This document shows positions 16,054 through 25,304 of a stretch of DNA of 42,149 bases, one piece after another; position 1 is the stretch's first letter; each line of letters starts with the position of its first letter. Source of the stretch: a bacterium (GTDB lineage: Bacteria; Bacillota_I; Bacilli_A; RF39; UBA660); contig JAUNFK010000009.1 in NCBI GenBank assembly GCA_030525085.1, positions 1 to 42,149 of the forward strand, written 5' to 3'. The notes below the pieces were generated by a model. The model worked only from the letters and a program-made list of their open reading frames with translations, had not been told where the DNA came from and did not search any database. A program made the position numbers and the translations under genes.

Positions 16054-16485
16054 ATGAAAACATTTATGCAAACAAAAGAAACTGTAGATCGTAAGTGGTA
16101 TGTAATTGATGCTGCAGACAAACCTCTAGGACGTGTAGCTACTAAGGCTGCTACTATTTTAAGAGGAAAACATAAAGCAACTTTTACACCTCATATTGAT
16201 TGTGGAGATTATGTAATTATTATTAATGCTGATAAGGTTAAATTAACTGGTAATAAGATTAATGATAAGATGTACTATAATCATTCTGGATTCCCAGGTG
16301 GACTAAGAACTCGTAATGCTAAAACTATGTTAGAAAGTTATCCTGTAGAAATGGTTGAAAGAGCTGTTAATGGTATGCTTCCAAATGGACCTTTAGGAAG
16401 ACAAATGTATCGTAAGCTATTCGTTTATGCTGGTAGTGAACATAAACAACAAGCTCAAAAACCAACTACAATAACAATTGATTAG
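16054..16485 (+). CDS. rplM: 50S ribosomal protein L13
   Basis: Large-subunit ribosomal protein that binds 23S rRNA early in assembly. The protein is 143 residues, normal length. The start [19 protein letters not shown] and the motifs [23 protein letters not shown] and [15 protein letters not shown] are characteristic. ATG 16054 is chosen over an upstream start at 16030 because AAGGA lies eight bases ahead and the family start matches. Paired with rpsI as in most bacteria. Confidence 0.98.
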   Translation: MKTFMQTKETVDRKWYVIDAADKPLGRVATKAATILRGKHKATFTPHIDCGDYVIIINADKVKLTGNKINDKMYYNHSGFPGGLRTRNAKTMLESYPVEMVERAVNGMLPNGPLGRQMYRKLFVYAGSEHKQQAQKPTTITID

Positions 16486-16495
16486 GAGAGAGATT

Positions 16496-16912
16496 ATGAA
16501 GAAAAGTGAAGTTACTGCTACTGGAAGAAGAAAACGTTCAGTTGCTCAAGTTAAACTAGTTACTGGTAAGGGAAAGATTACTGTTAATGGTAGAGATGTA
16601 AATGAATACATGCCTTTTCCTACATTAGTAATGGATTTAAAACAACCACTTGTATTAACTAATAACGAAAATACTTTTGATATTGATGTTAAGGTTAATG
16701 GTGGTGGATTCTCTGGACAAGCTGGAGCTATTAGACTTGCTATTACTAAAGCATTAGTTGAGTTTGATGCTGAAGCTGACCAAACTAGAGAAGACGCTTA
16801 TAAGAAAGTTCTTAGAGAAGCTGGTTTCTTAACTCGTGATCCTAGAGTTAAAGAACGTAAGAAATATGGTCTTAAGAAGGCTCGTAGAGCACCACAATTT
16901 AGTAAACGTTAA
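16496..16912 (+). CDS. rpsI: 30S ribosomal protein S9
   Basis: Small-subunit protein whose C-terminal tail reaches the decoding centre. The protein is 138 residues, with [18 protein letters not shown] near the start and the basic tail [19 protein letters not shown] 16496 is preceded by AGGAGAG (16484-16490), which overlaps the rplM stop; the upstream in-frame start at 16478 would place the start inside rplM. Cotranscribed with rplM. Confidence 0.98.
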   Translation: MKKSEVTATGRRKRSVAQVKLVTGKGKITVNGRDVNEYMPFPTLVMDLKQPLVLTNNENTFDIDVKVNGGGFSGQAGAIRLAITKALVEFDAEADQTREDAYKKVLREAGFLTRDPRVKERKKYGLKKARRAPQFSKR

Positions 16913-16924
16913 TTTGTTTCTTAT

Positions 16925-16951
16925 ACCTTGGGAGTTTATCTCAAGGTTTTT
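16925..16951 (+). terminator. Terminator after rpsI
   Basis: Nine-base stem ACCTTGGGA (16925-16933) / TCTCAAGGT (16939-16947) with one G-T pair, loop GTTTA, T run to 16951. Confidence 0.85.
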
Positions 16952-16987
16952 GCATTTTTTAAGAGGCTTGCAAATTTTGAAAATTGG

Positions 16988-17016
16988 TTGATTATTCGTT
17001 AATTGTAGGGTAAACT
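16988..17016 (+). promoter_or_regulatory. tilS-ftsH promoter
   Basis: -35 TTGATT (16988-16993), 17-base spacer, -10 TAAACT (17011-17016); GGAGGG at 17027-17032 then precedes ATG 17036, so the leader is very short. Confidence 0.65.
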
Positions 17017-17035
17017 ATTTGTGATTGGAGGGTTT

Positions 17036-18349
17036 ATGAGAGAGGTTATTAGTTTTATAAATAATTTAAATATTTCTAAAGATGAATATGTTGTTCTTGC
17101 TTGTTCTTATGGCCCTGATTCAATGTGTTTACTTGAACTTTTACGTAAGTGTGAGCTAAAAGTAGTTGTAGCTCATGTTAATCATAAGGTTAGAAGCGAA
17201 AGTGATGAAGAGTATAGATTATTAGAAGAGTACTCTAAGAAGAATAATATTCCTTTTGAGGGAATGAGTATTTTAGAAGAAATTGATGGTAATTTTGAGT
17301 CTAAGGCTAGGGAAATAAGATATAATTTTTTTGATAAAATATTAACTAAGTATAAGGCAAACTATTTGTTTACGGCACATCATGGTGATGATTTAGTAGA
17401 AACTGTTTTGATGAGGCTTGCTAGAGGAGCATCATTTGGTGGGTATGCTGGTTTTAGTGAAGAGTCTGAATTTAGAGGCAAAAAAATAGTTAGACCGCTT
17501 ATTTTTGTTACTAAGAAAGATATCTTAGAATATAATGAAAAATATGAAATAAAGTATGCGAATGATTATACTAATTTTGAAAGAGTACATACTAGAAATA
17601 AGATAAGATTAGATGTTTTGCCTGTTTTAAAGGAAATTAATCCGAAAATTCACGAAAAATTCATAAAGTTCAGTCATACTATAGGTGAATATAATGATTA
17701 TGTTGAGAAAGAAGTTATTTCTTTACTTGATAGATTGTATTCAAATAATAGATTAGATTTAGATGGGTTTAATTCTCTACCCCTTCTACTTAAAAAGCAT
17801 ACTTTGTGCACAATTCTTTCTGAGATGTATCGTGATGATATTACCTATATTAACGATAAACATTTAAATCTAATCTTTAATTTAATTGATGGAAAACCTA
17901 ATGGGTATGTTTGTTTACCTAATGGGATTAAAGTTTATAAATATTATAATAGTCTTATTTTTAATGAAGATGAGTTAGTTTTTACTTATGATTATATATT
18001 TGATAAGAGGATAGAACTTCCTTTAGGAGTAATTGAAGAGGTACCATCTTATGATGGAAAGAGTAATTACTATATCAGATTATGTAGTGATGAGATTAAG
18101 CTTCCACTTCATGTAAGAACTAGAAAACCAGGGGATTTTATGTGTGTTAAAAATATGAACGGGACTAAAAAGCTTAAGAGTATTTTTATTGATGAAAAGG
18201 TTCCATTAAATGTGCGCGATAGTTATCCTTTGCTTTGCGATGATGATGGGAATATTTTGTGGATTCCTGGCGTAAAAAAAAGTAAATTTGATAAACAAAG
18301 TGATGAAAGTTATGATATAATACTTAAGTATATGAAGAAGGAGAAATAG
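17036..18349 (+). CDS. tilS: tRNA(Ile)-lysidine synthase
   Basis: Converts C34 of the CAT-anticodon tRNA-Ile to lysidine so that it reads AUA; this AT-rich genome should use AUA heavily. The protein is 437 residues. The N-type ATP pyrophosphatase fold has AHVNHKVR and HHGDDLVETVLMRLARG, and the C-terminal TilS domain has RTRKPGDFM and the IPG ending. The P-loop reads SYGPDS (24-29) where the family normally has SGGxDS. ATG 17036 is preferred over GTG 17021 because of GGAGGG at 17027-17032. It is followed after one base by ftsH, a classic Firmicutes neighbour. Confidence 0.92.
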   Translation: MREVISFINNLNISKDEYVVLACSYGPDSMCLLELLRKCELKVVVAHVNHKVRSESDEEYRLLEEYSKKNNIPFEGMSILEEIDGNFESKAREIRYNFFDKILTKYKANYLFTAHHGDDLVETVLMRLARGASFGGYAGFSEESEFRGKKIVRPLIFVTKKDILEYNEKYEIKYANDYTNFERVHTRNKIRLDVLPVLKEINPKIHEKFIKFSHTIGEYNDYVEKEVISLLDRLYSNNRLDLDGFNSLPLLLKKHTLCTILSEMYRDDITYINDKHLNLIFNLIDGKPNGYVCLPNGIKVYKYYNSLIFNEDELVFTYDYIFDKRIELPLGVIEEVPSYDGKSNYYIRLCSDEIKLPLHVRTRKPGDFMCVKNMNGTKKLKSIFIDEKVPLNVRDSYPLLCDDDGNILWIPGVKKSKFDKQSDESYDIILKYMKKEK

Positions 18350-18350
18350 T

Positions 18351-20321
18351 ATGAAGAAGAAAAAGAGTTATACAAAGCAAACTGTTCCTTATGCAATTTT
18401 ATTAATTGTTATTATTGGAGTGTTAGTTTTCTTTAATTTATCACAATATAAAGTTTATGATTATTCTTATGATGAGTTTATTAAGAAACTATCTGAAGGT
18501 GATGTATCTAAGTTAGAGATAACACCAAAGAATGCATCTGGAGTTTATGTTATAAATGGACAATTAAAGGATTATAAGAGTACTGAAAGTTTTAGAGTTA
18601 ATGTTCCTCTTGCTGAGACTGTACTTGATAAGGTAATGAAGTATGTTGATGAAGATGAGATTGAAGTAATTACTAATCCTAATCCAGAGAATAGTGGTTT
18701 TGTTACTGTATTAATAAATGTAGTACCAACTGTTGTGTTAATTGGTGCGACGATTTGGTTATTTTCTAAGATAAGTGGAAGTAATAAAAATAGTATGGAT
18801 TTTGGAAGAAGCCGTGCTAAATTAAATGAAGAATCTAAGGCTAAGTTTAGTGATGTTGCTGGACTTGTTGAAGAAAAAGAAGAAGTTGCTGAGTTAATTG
18901 ATTTCTTAAAGAATCCTAAGAAGTTTCAAAAGCTTGGCGCAAGAATACCTAAAGGTGTATTACTTGTAGGGCCTCCAGGAACTGGTAAGACTTTACTTGC
19001 TAAAGCTGTTGCTGGTGAAGCAAATGTGCCATTTTATTATATAAGTGGTTCTGATTTTGTTGAGTTATTTGTTGGTGTTGGTGCATCACGTGTTCGTGAT
19101 ATGTTTAAACAAGCTAAACAATCTGCACCATGCTTAATCTTTATTGATGAGATTGATGCAGTTGGTCGTCAAAGAGGTACTGGTTTAGGCGGTGGACATG
19201 ATGAGAGAGAGCAAACATTAAATCAGTTATTAACTGAAATGGATGGTTTTGGAGCTAATGAAGGAATTATCATTATTGCTGCAACAAATAGACCAGATGT
19301 ACTTGACCCAGCATTACTTAGACCTGGAAGATTTGATAGACAAGTTACAGTTAGTTTACCAGATCAAAAGGAAAGAAAAGCTATTTTAGAAGTACATGCA
19401 CGTAATAAAGTATTTGATAAGAGTGTTAATTTAGAGAATATTTCTAAACGTACTCCAGGATTTAGTGGAGCTGATTTAGAGAATTTACTTAATGAAGCAG
19501 CACTTCTTGCTGTTAGAAGAAATTTACCAGCTATTACAATGGCTGAAATTGATGAAGCTACTGATAGAGTATTGATGGGGCCTGCTAAGGTAAGTCATAC
19601 AATTACTCCTAAGGAAAAAGAGTTAATTGCTCTTCATGAAAGTGGACATGCTGTAATAGGTATGAAAGTTCCTGATGCTGAAGTAGTACATAAGATTACA
19701 ATTATTCCTAGAGGTGTTGCTGGTGGTTATACTATGATGCTTCCTAAGGAAGAGAAGATTGCAATTATGACTAAAAGTGAACTTCTTTCAACTATTACTG
19801 GTTTACTTGGTGGTAGAGTTAGTGAAGAGTTATTCTTTGGGGAGATTACTACTGGTGCTAGTGATGACTTTAGTAAAGCTACTAAGATTGCTAGATCAAT
19901 GGTTACTGAATATGGTATGAGTGATTTAGGACCAGTTCAGTTAGAACAAAAGAGTGAAGGTGTATTCTTAGGTAGAGATTACAATAAGAGTAAGAACTTT
20001 AGTGATGCTGTAGCACTTGAGATAGATCAAGAAGTTAGAAAGATTATGAATCAGTGTTATAGTGAAGCAACTAGAATTTTAAAAGAAAATGAGAAACTAG
20101 TTAGATTACTTGCTGATACCCTTATTGAAAGAGAAACTATTACTAAAGAGGAAATTGAAGAACTTGTTGAAACAGGACATATTAGTGATAACTTTACACC
20201 TAGCGAAGATACTGTTAGTTTAAAAGAAAGAGCTAAGGTTCTTGGTGTTAAAGGCTATACTAAGATGACTGATGAAGAGTTAAAAGAAGCTATAGAAAAG
20301 GCAGAAGATTCTAGTAAATAG
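18351..20321 (+). CDS. ftsH: ATP-dependent zinc metalloprotease FtsH
   Basis: Membrane-bound AAA+ protease that pulls out and degrades damaged membrane proteins and some regulators. The protein is 656 residues, with two membrane helices (about 14-30 and 122-142) around an extracytosolic domain. Then come Walker A GPPGTGKT (207-214), Walker B LIFIDEID, the arginine-finger region RPGRFDR, and the zinc site HESGH (429-433). AAGGAG in the end of tilS serves as ribosome binding site. The gene starts one base after tilS. The terminator hairpin begins within its last five codons. Confidence 0.98.
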   Translation: MKKKKSYTKQTVPYAILLIVIIGVLVFFNLSQYKVYDYSYDEFIKKLSEGDVSKLEITPKNASGVYVINGQLKDYKSTESFRVNVPLAETVLDKVMKYVDEDEIEVITNPNPENSGFVTVLINVVPTVVLIGATIWLFSKISGSNKNSMDFGRSRAKLNEESKAKFSDVAGLVEEKEEVAELIDFLKNPKKFQKLGARIPKGVLLVGPPGTGKTLLAKAVAGEANVPFYYISGSDFVELFVGVGASRVRDMFKQAKQSAPCLIFIDEIDAVGRQRGTGLGGGHDEREQTLNQLLTEMDGFGANEGIIIIAATNRPDVLDPALLRPGRFDRQVTVSLPDQKERKAILEVHARNKVFDKSVNLENISKRTPGFSGADLENLLNEAALLAVRRNLPAITMAEIDEATDRVLMGPAKVSHTITPKEKELIALHESGHAVIGMKVPDAEVVHKITIIPRGVAGGYTMMLPKEEKIAIMTKSELLSTITGLLGGRVSEELFFGEITTGASDDFSKATKIARSMVTEYGMSDLGPVQLEQKSEGVFLGRDYNKSKNFSDAVALEIDQEVRKIMNQCYSEATRILKENEKLVRLLADTLIERETITKEEIEELVETGHISDNFTPSEDTVSLKERAKVLGVKGYTKMTDEELKEAIEKAEDSSK

Positions 20322-20332
20322 AATCTTTTTTT
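20306..20332 (+). terminator. Terminator starting inside the ftsH reading frame
   Basis: Stem AGATTCT (20306-20312) / AGAATCT (20320-20326), seven-base loop, T run to about 20332. The stop codon (20319-20321) lies at the loop/3' arm junction. Confidence 0.85.
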
Positions 20333-20426
20333 AGTTAATTTTTTGTAATTATTTGGTGATTTTATTAACATGATTTTTTTGTTTAAAGGAAAAGGCCTTC
20401 CATTATTAAAAATAGTATTTTTTATT

Positions 20427-20455
20427 TAGACAAATATTGTTATATATGATAAAAT
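20427..20455 (+). promoter_or_regulatory. Promoter of the parAB operon
   Basis: -35 TAGACA (20427-20432), 17-base spacer ending in an extended TGA, -10 TAAAAT (20450-20455). The rest of the 167-base gap (20322-20488) holds the ftsH terminator tail and no other clear element. Confidence 0.7.
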
Positions 20456-20488
20456 ATTTTATAGAAGTAAAGAAGGCAGTGATATTAT

Positions 20489-21274
20489 ATGACAAAGATT
20501 ATATCTTTAGTAAATCAAAAAGGTGGTGTTGGTAAGACAACAACTAGTATAAATCTAGCTGCGTCTTTAGGTAAATTAGGAAAAAAAACGCTTATTATTG
20601 ACCTTGATCCACAGGGTAATGCGACAACTGGACTAGGCGTTAATAAGGGTAATATAAATTATAGTGTTTATGATGTGTTAAATGGGTCTTGTGAGGCTAA
20701 GAAAGCAGTTAGAAAGACTGGTTTTACTAATCTTTCTATTATTCCAGCTACTATTAATTTAGCAGGTATTGATATTGAACTTATGGAAAAGGGATATCAA
20801 AATGTTGAGTTTAAGAAGAATGAGCAGCTAAGAAATGCACTCGCAACGATTATGGATAATTATGATTATATGATTATTGATTGTCCACCATCACTTGGAT
20901 TACTTACTACAAATGCATTGGTAGCAAGTGATTCAGTTATTATTCCAGTTCAGTGTGAGTTCTTTGCACTTGAGGGAATTACCCAACTACTTAACACAAT
21001 TATTATGACACAAACTAGATTAAATCCTAATTTAAAAATTGAAGGCGTATTATTAACATTATTAGATTCTAGAACTAATTTAGGATTAGAAGTAGTTGAA
21101 GAAGTTAGAAAGTTTTTTAAAGATAAAGTGTTTAATACAATTATTCCACGTTTAATAAGATTAGTTGAAGCTCCAAGTCATGGTGAACCAATTAATGAAT
21201 ATGATCCAACTAGTAGAGCGGCTGAGGCTTATACTAATTTAGCCAAGGAGGTTATAGAGAGAGATGGAAACTAA
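20489..21274 (+). CDS. parA: Chromosome partitioning ATPase ParA/Soj
   Basis: Deviant Walker ATPase that dimerises on ATP, binds DNA and moves the ParB-parS complex; in Firmicutes it also tunes DnaA. The protein is 261 residues: KGGVGKTT (11-18) with the signature lysine, DLDPQGNATTG, and the IDCPPSLGLLT Walker B region. Followed by parB with an 11-base overlap. No plasmid genes are nearby and the surroundings are housekeeping, so this is the chromosomal copy. Confidence 0.96.
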   Translation: MTKIISLVNQKGGVGKTTTSINLAASLGKLGKKTLIIDLDPQGNATTGLGVNKGNINYSVYDVLNGSCEAKKAVRKTGFTNLSIIPATINLAGIDIELMEKGYQNVEFKKNEQLRNALATIMDNYDYMIIDCPPSLGLLTTNALVASDSVIIPVQCEFFALEGITQLLNTIIMTQTRLNPNLKIEGVLLTLLDSRTNLGLEVVEEVRKFFKDKVFNTIIPRLIRLVEAPSHGEPINEYDPTSRAAEAYTNLAKEVIERDGN

Positions 21275-22151
21275 GAGAAAAGCGTTAGGAAAGGGGTTAG
21301 AACAATTATTTAATAGTGAGCAAATTAATTTTGACACTATAGAACAAAATATTGTTGAGAACTCTAGTGAAAGTGATATTCAGCAAATACCAGTTGCTGA
21401 GATTCGTAGTAATCCATATCAACCTAGAGAGCATTTTGATCAAGATGCTTTATTAGAGCTTGCTGAATCAATTAAAGAGCATGGTGTTATTGAGCCAATT
21501 ATAGTTAAGAAGAGTTTACATGGATATGAGCTTGTTGCAGGTGAACGTAGAACTAAAGCTTCAGCACTTGCAGGAATGAAGACGATACCTGCTATTGTAA
21601 GAGATTTTACTGATGAGCAGATGATGGATATTGCTATTTTAGAGAATATTCAGAGAGAGGATCTTTCACCAATTGAGCTTGCTGAAGGTTTTCAAAATTA
21701 CATCAATCATACAGGTTTAACTCAAGATGAAATTGCGAAGAAGTTTGGTAAGAGTAGAAGTTATATTACTAATTTACTTGGACTTCTTAGTTTACCTAAA
21801 AGTGTACGTGAACAAATTAATTTAGGTAAGATTTCAATGAGTCATGCACGTACTTTATCAAAGTTAGATGATGATGATTTAATTATTACTTTAGCTGAAA
21901 GAATTGTTAGTGATGGAATCTCAGTAAGAGAACTTGAAAAGTTATGTTCAATGAAGTCAGTTGGTAAGAAACAACCTGTAACTAGAGTTAATATTAAACC
22001 TCTTAAATTTTCAATTTATGAAAGTGTAATGCGTGATAAAATTGGAACTAGGGTTCAAATTAATAAGAATAAGATTTTAATTCCTTTTGATAGTGAAGGA
22101 GATTTAGCACGTATTTTAGAAATTTTAGATATTGATGTGAGTGAGGAATAA
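21264..22151 (+). CDS. parB: Chromosome partitioning protein ParB/Spo0J
   Basis: CTP-dependent DNA clamp that loads at parS and spreads along DNA. The protein is 295 residues: IRSNPYQPREHFD (start of the ParB/Srx domain), the GERRTKAS nucleotide-binding motif, the central helix-turn-helix with TQDEIAKKFGKSRSYI, and a C-terminal dimerisation domain. AAGGAGG (21244-21250) lies 13 bases ahead within parA. No parS-like palindrome close to consensus was seen in the window. Confidence 0.96.
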   Translation: METKRKALGKGLEQLFNSEQINFDTIEQNIVENSSESDIQQIPVAEIRSNPYQPREHFDQDALLELAESIKEHGVIEPIIVKKSLHGYELVAGERRTKASALAGMKTIPAIVRDFTDEQMMDIAILENIQREDLSPIELAEGFQNYINHTGLTQDEIAKKFGKSRSYITNLLGLLSLPKSVREQINLGKISMSHARTLSKLDDDDLIITLAERIVSDGISVRELEKLCSMKSVGKKQPVTRVNIKPLKFSIYESVMRDKIGTRVQINKNKILIPFDSEGDLARILEILDIDVSEE

Positions 22152-22969
22152 TGGAATTTTGGGTAAAGATTGCTGATATAGTATCATCTAAAAAGTTTTA
22201 TGGACCTATTGTAGTTATTATTGGAGTAATGTTTATATATAAGATAATTATTTCAGTGCTTAATAAAACTACTATTAGGGGAACGACTGAGTTTGAGAAG
22301 AAAAAGAGAGTTACAGTTTTAGTATTATTTAAAAATATTACTAAGTATGTATGTTTGATTATTGCGGCTCTTATGATTTTAGATATTTTTGGAGTTGATA
22401 CTAGCTCTTTAATAGCTGGATTAGGAGTTGCAAGTGTTGTTATTGGTCTTGCTCTTCAGGATGCTTTAAAGGATATTATTGGTGGTATTAATATAATCAT
22501 GGATAATTATTATGTTGTAGGTGATTATGTTAAATATGGTGATTTTACTGGTCAGGTTATTTCATTTGGATTAAAGACTACAAAAGTTAAAGATTTTAAT
22601 GGTAATGTGCTTGTAGTATCTAATAGAAATATTGATAAAATAGTAAATTTAAGTCAAGAGAAACATGTTATATGGCTTAATATTCCAACTTGTTATGAAG
22701 TTACTGAAGAAAAGGTTAAAAGTGTTTTACTTGATGTTTTAGAGGACGTTAAAAAAATAAAAGATGTTGATGATAAGGAATGCAAATATCTTGGAGTTAA
22801 TGAACTTGGAGATAGTGCAGTAAATTATTTAATCAGTGTTAAGTGTAAGCAAGGAAGTGAATATGCCGTTAGAAGAGCAATTCTTACTCTTGTTAAGGAT
22901 GCTTATGATAAGAATAATATAAAGATTCCTTATAATCAGATTGAGGTGCATAATGGAAGCAAAATATAA
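22151..22969 (+). CDS. mscS: Small-conductance mechanosensitive channel, MscS family
   Basis: Opens under membrane tension to release solutes after osmotic down-shock. The protein is 272 residues, with three N-terminal membrane helices. The pore-lining third helix has the Gly/Ala-rich pattern GLGVASVVIGLALQDALKD, then IGGINIIMDNYYVVGDYV at the start of the beta domain and an alpha/beta cytosolic cage domain. The start overlaps the parB stop by one base (TAATG). A member of the long parA operon; this arrangement after parB is common in Firmicutes. Confidence 0.93.
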   Translation: MEFWVKIADIVSSKKFYGPIVVIIGVMFIYKIIISVLNKTTIRGTTEFEKKKRVTVLVLFKNITKYVCLIIAALMILDIFGVDTSSLIAGLGVASVVIGLALQDALKDIIGGINIIMDNYYVVGDYVKYGDFTGQVISFGLKTTKVKDFNGNVLVVSNRNIDKIVNLSQEKHVIWLNIPTCYEVTEEKVKSVLLDVLEDVKKIKDVDDKECKYLGVNELGDSAVNYLISVKCKQGSEYAVRRAILTLVKDAYDKNNIKIPYNQIEVHNGSKI

Positions 22970-23141
22970 TTTAGGGGATAAAGTTGTAATGAAGAAAGAT
23001 CATGCTTGTGGTACTAATCTTTGGGTTATTACACGAGTAGGGGTTGATATAAAGCTTAAATGTGTAAATTGTGGACATGAAATTATGATGGACAGATTAC
23101 AGTTTGAGAAGAAACTAAGGAGAGTTTTACATGAGGATTAA
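22953..23141 (+). CDS. DUF951 small protein (62 aa)
   Basis: Sixty-two residues. The pattern LGDKVVMKKDHACGTNLW, then IKLKCVNCGHEIMM and an ending with FEKK, matches DUF951, a small protein found widely in Firmicutes next to parB/mscS genes. Three conserved cysteines (one in HACG, two in CVNCG) suggest a zinc site. GAGGTG (22943-22948) supports the start, which overlaps mscS by 17 bases. Its role is unknown; family members resemble small nucleic-acid-binding beta barrels. Confidence 0.9.
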   Translation: MEAKYNLGDKVVMKKDHACGTNLWVITRVGVDIKLKCVNCGHEIMMDRLQFEKKLRRVLHED

Positions 23142-24663
23142 GAGAAAATATGAGAAGGTAATGCTCCACCCAATAATGACATTTTGTTTACTTATTTTTG
23201 GAACAATTATTTTGAGTGGAATACTTACTCTTTTCAATGCTAGTGCTACTTATAATAGGGTTTCTAATATTGGATCATATGTTAGTGATTCAGTGTATGT
23301 AGAGAATTTATTTAGTTTAAGTGGGCTTAAATTTATATTTAGTAATGCGGTATCAAGCTTTGCATCATTTACACCTTTATCAATGTTAATTATTACGCTT
23401 ATTGGTTTTGGTGTAATGGATAAGAGTGGCTTTTTAGATAGTTTCTTTTATGTACTTACTAAAAGAGTTAGTAAGAGAGTAGTAACATTTAGTTTATCTC
23501 TTGTGTGCATTCTTGCATCTATTGGTGGAGATTTAAGTTATATAGTGCTTATTCCACTTGCTGCAGTATTATTTAAATATGGTAAGAGACATCCTAAGGC
23601 GGGTATTATATGTGCTTTTGCTAGTTTGAGTTGTGGTATTGGTATAAATATTTTTATGAGTTCAATTGATAGTGCATTGATGAGTTATACATTATCTAGT
23701 GCTAATTTATTGTCTCCTGATTATCAGATGAGTACATTTAGTTATGTCTTTATTATGATAGTATGTGCTTTAGTTTTAGCTGGTATTGTTACAAGTATTA
23801 CTGAAAGAATTATTGTACCTAAGCTTGGTAAATATGCTTTACTTGATGATGAGGAAGATTATTTTACTAAGACAGAAAGAAGAGCGTTAGTAGTTTCTCT
23901 TTTTGCAGGAGTTATTTATTTGCTCATATTTGTTTATAATATTATTCCAAATGCGCCTTTAGGTGGAGCACTACTAGATTATTCACAAACTTTATATATA
24001 GATAAATTATTCGGTTATAATTCATTCTTTAATCAAGGGTTTGTATTTGTTGTAACAATATTATTTATTATATTAGGTTTAGTATATGGTATTGTTAATA
24101 AGTCAATTAAGAATGTTAAAGATTTATGTAATGGATTAAGTTATTCATTAGATTATATTGGTAAAGTATTAGTTCTTATATTCTTTGCCTCTGCGTTTAT
24201 ATTTATATTTAAGAAAACTAATATAGGTAGTGTATTTACAGCTTATCTTGCTGGTATTATTAGTAAGACTAATTTTACAGGTATTCCACTTGTAATGCTT
24301 ACACTTGGATTTAGTGCACTTGCTACGTTGTTACTTCCTAGTAGTGTTAGTAAATGGGCTATAATGAGTGGTAGTGTTGTTCCTGTATTTATGAATGCGG
24401 GATTAAGCCCAGAGCTTGCTCAGTTAGTGTTTAGAGCTGGTGAATGTGTGACTTATGCATTAACACCGGTAATGGCTTACTTTGTTGTTTATTTAGCGTT
24501 TATGGAACTTTATAGTACTAATACAGATAAAGATGGACTTTGGGGTAATATTAAGTATTTAGTTCCATATAGTTTTTATACATTAGTAATGTGGGTTGTA
24601 GTATTAATATTGTTCTATTTGATAGGATTACCACTTGGTATAGGAACTAGCGTTGCTTTATGA
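23131..24663 (+). CDS. AbgT-family transporter
   Basis: About eleven or twelve membrane helices over 510 residues. The start (HPIMTFCLLIFGTIILS), the GFGVMDKSGFLD segment and the LLPSSVSKWAIMSGSVVPVFMNAG region are typical of AbgT. AbgT takes up p-aminobenzoyl-glutamate in E. coli, and relatives act as sulfonamide exporters, so the substrate may be a folate breakdown product or an antimetabolite. AAGGAG (23117-23122) precedes the start, which overlaps the DUF951 gene by 11 bases. The stop overlaps the next start (ATGA). Confidence 0.88.
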   Translation: MRIKRKYEKVMLHPIMTFCLLIFGTIILSGILTLFNASATYNRVSNIGSYVSDSVYVENLFSLSGLKFIFSNAVSSFASFTPLSMLIITLIGFGVMDKSGFLDSFFYVLTKRVSKRVVTFSLSLVCILASIGGDLSYIVLIPLAAVLFKYGKRHPKAGIICAFASLSCGIGINIFMSSIDSALMSYTLSSANLLSPDYQMSTFSYVFIMIVCALVLAGIVTSITERIIVPKLGKYALLDDEEDYFTKTERRALVVSLFAGVIYLLIFVYNIIPNAPLGGALLDYSQTLYIDKLFGYNSFFNQGFVFVVTILFIILGLVYGIVNKSIKNVKDLCNGLSYSLDYIGKVLVLIFFASAFIFIFKKTNIGSVFTAYLAGIISKTNFTGIPLVMLTLGFSALATLLLPSSVSKWAIMSGSVVPVFMNAGLSPELAQLVFRAGECVTYALTPVMAYFVVYLAFMELYSTNTDKDGLWGNIKYLVPYSFYTLVMWVVVLILFYLIGLPLGIGTSVAL

Positions 24664-25304
24664 TTTTAAAGGGGTATTTGTTTACTTATGGATATTTAAT
24701 AGTTATTTTGCTTCTTGCTTTTGGTCTTAGAAAAATATTTAATTTAAGAACTTTGTTTACAAAGAAGTTTATACATATTATGATCTCTTTTTGCTATTTG
24801 ATATTGTATAAATATTTTGGAACTAGCATTCATATTATTATTCCACCACTTTCGTTCATTGTGATAAATATACTTTCTTATAAATTTAAATTATTTAAAG
24901 CGATGGAAGATGGTAGTGGTAATTTAGGAACTATTTATTATCCAATAAGTGTGTTTATTATGGCACTTGTAACTTATTTTGTTCCGGAGTTTTATGGAGC
25001 ATTTGGAGTTGGTTTGTTTTGTATGGCATTTGGAGATGGTTTTGCTCCTTTAGTAGCAGGATATTTGAAGTCAAGACAAATATATAATCATAAGACAATA
25101 AGTGGAACAGCGACTGTGTTTGCTTTTAGTTTAGTAATTATTATTATATTTAATTATTATTTTAAATTTGGTTTTAATGTTGTTGATATGATTTTAGTGA
25201 GTGTAGTTGCAGCTGCATTAGAGTTATTTGATAGAAAAGGCTTAGATAATTTATTTTTGCCTTTGGGAGTTTCATTGGTTGTATATTTAATGGAAGTGAT
25301 TTAA
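24660..25304 (+). CDS. VTE5/dolichol-kinase-like polyprenol kinase
   Basis: Integral membrane protein of 214 residues with about seven helices. The segments MEDGSGNLGTIYYP, FGDGFAPLVAGY, KTISGT and KGLDNLFLPLG are the conserved pieces of the SEC59/DGK1/VTE5 family, which phosphorylates lipid alcohols such as phytol or dolichol with CTP. The start overlaps the AbgT stop by four bases, and its binding site is weak, so translation is probably coupled. Paired directly with a VTE6-like gene; together they could turn a prenol into its diphosphate. Substrate here unknown. Confidence 0.82.
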   Translation: MILKGYLFTYGYLIVILLLAFGLRKIFNLRTLFTKKFIHIMISFCYLILYKYFGTSIHIIIPPLSFIVINILSYKFKLFKAMEDGSGNLGTIYYPISVFIMALVTYFVPEFYGAFGVGLFCMAFGDGFAPLVAGYLKSRQIYNHKTISGTATVFAFSLVIIIIFNYYFKFGFNVVDMILVSVVAAALELFDRKGLDNLFLPLGVSLVVYLMEVI

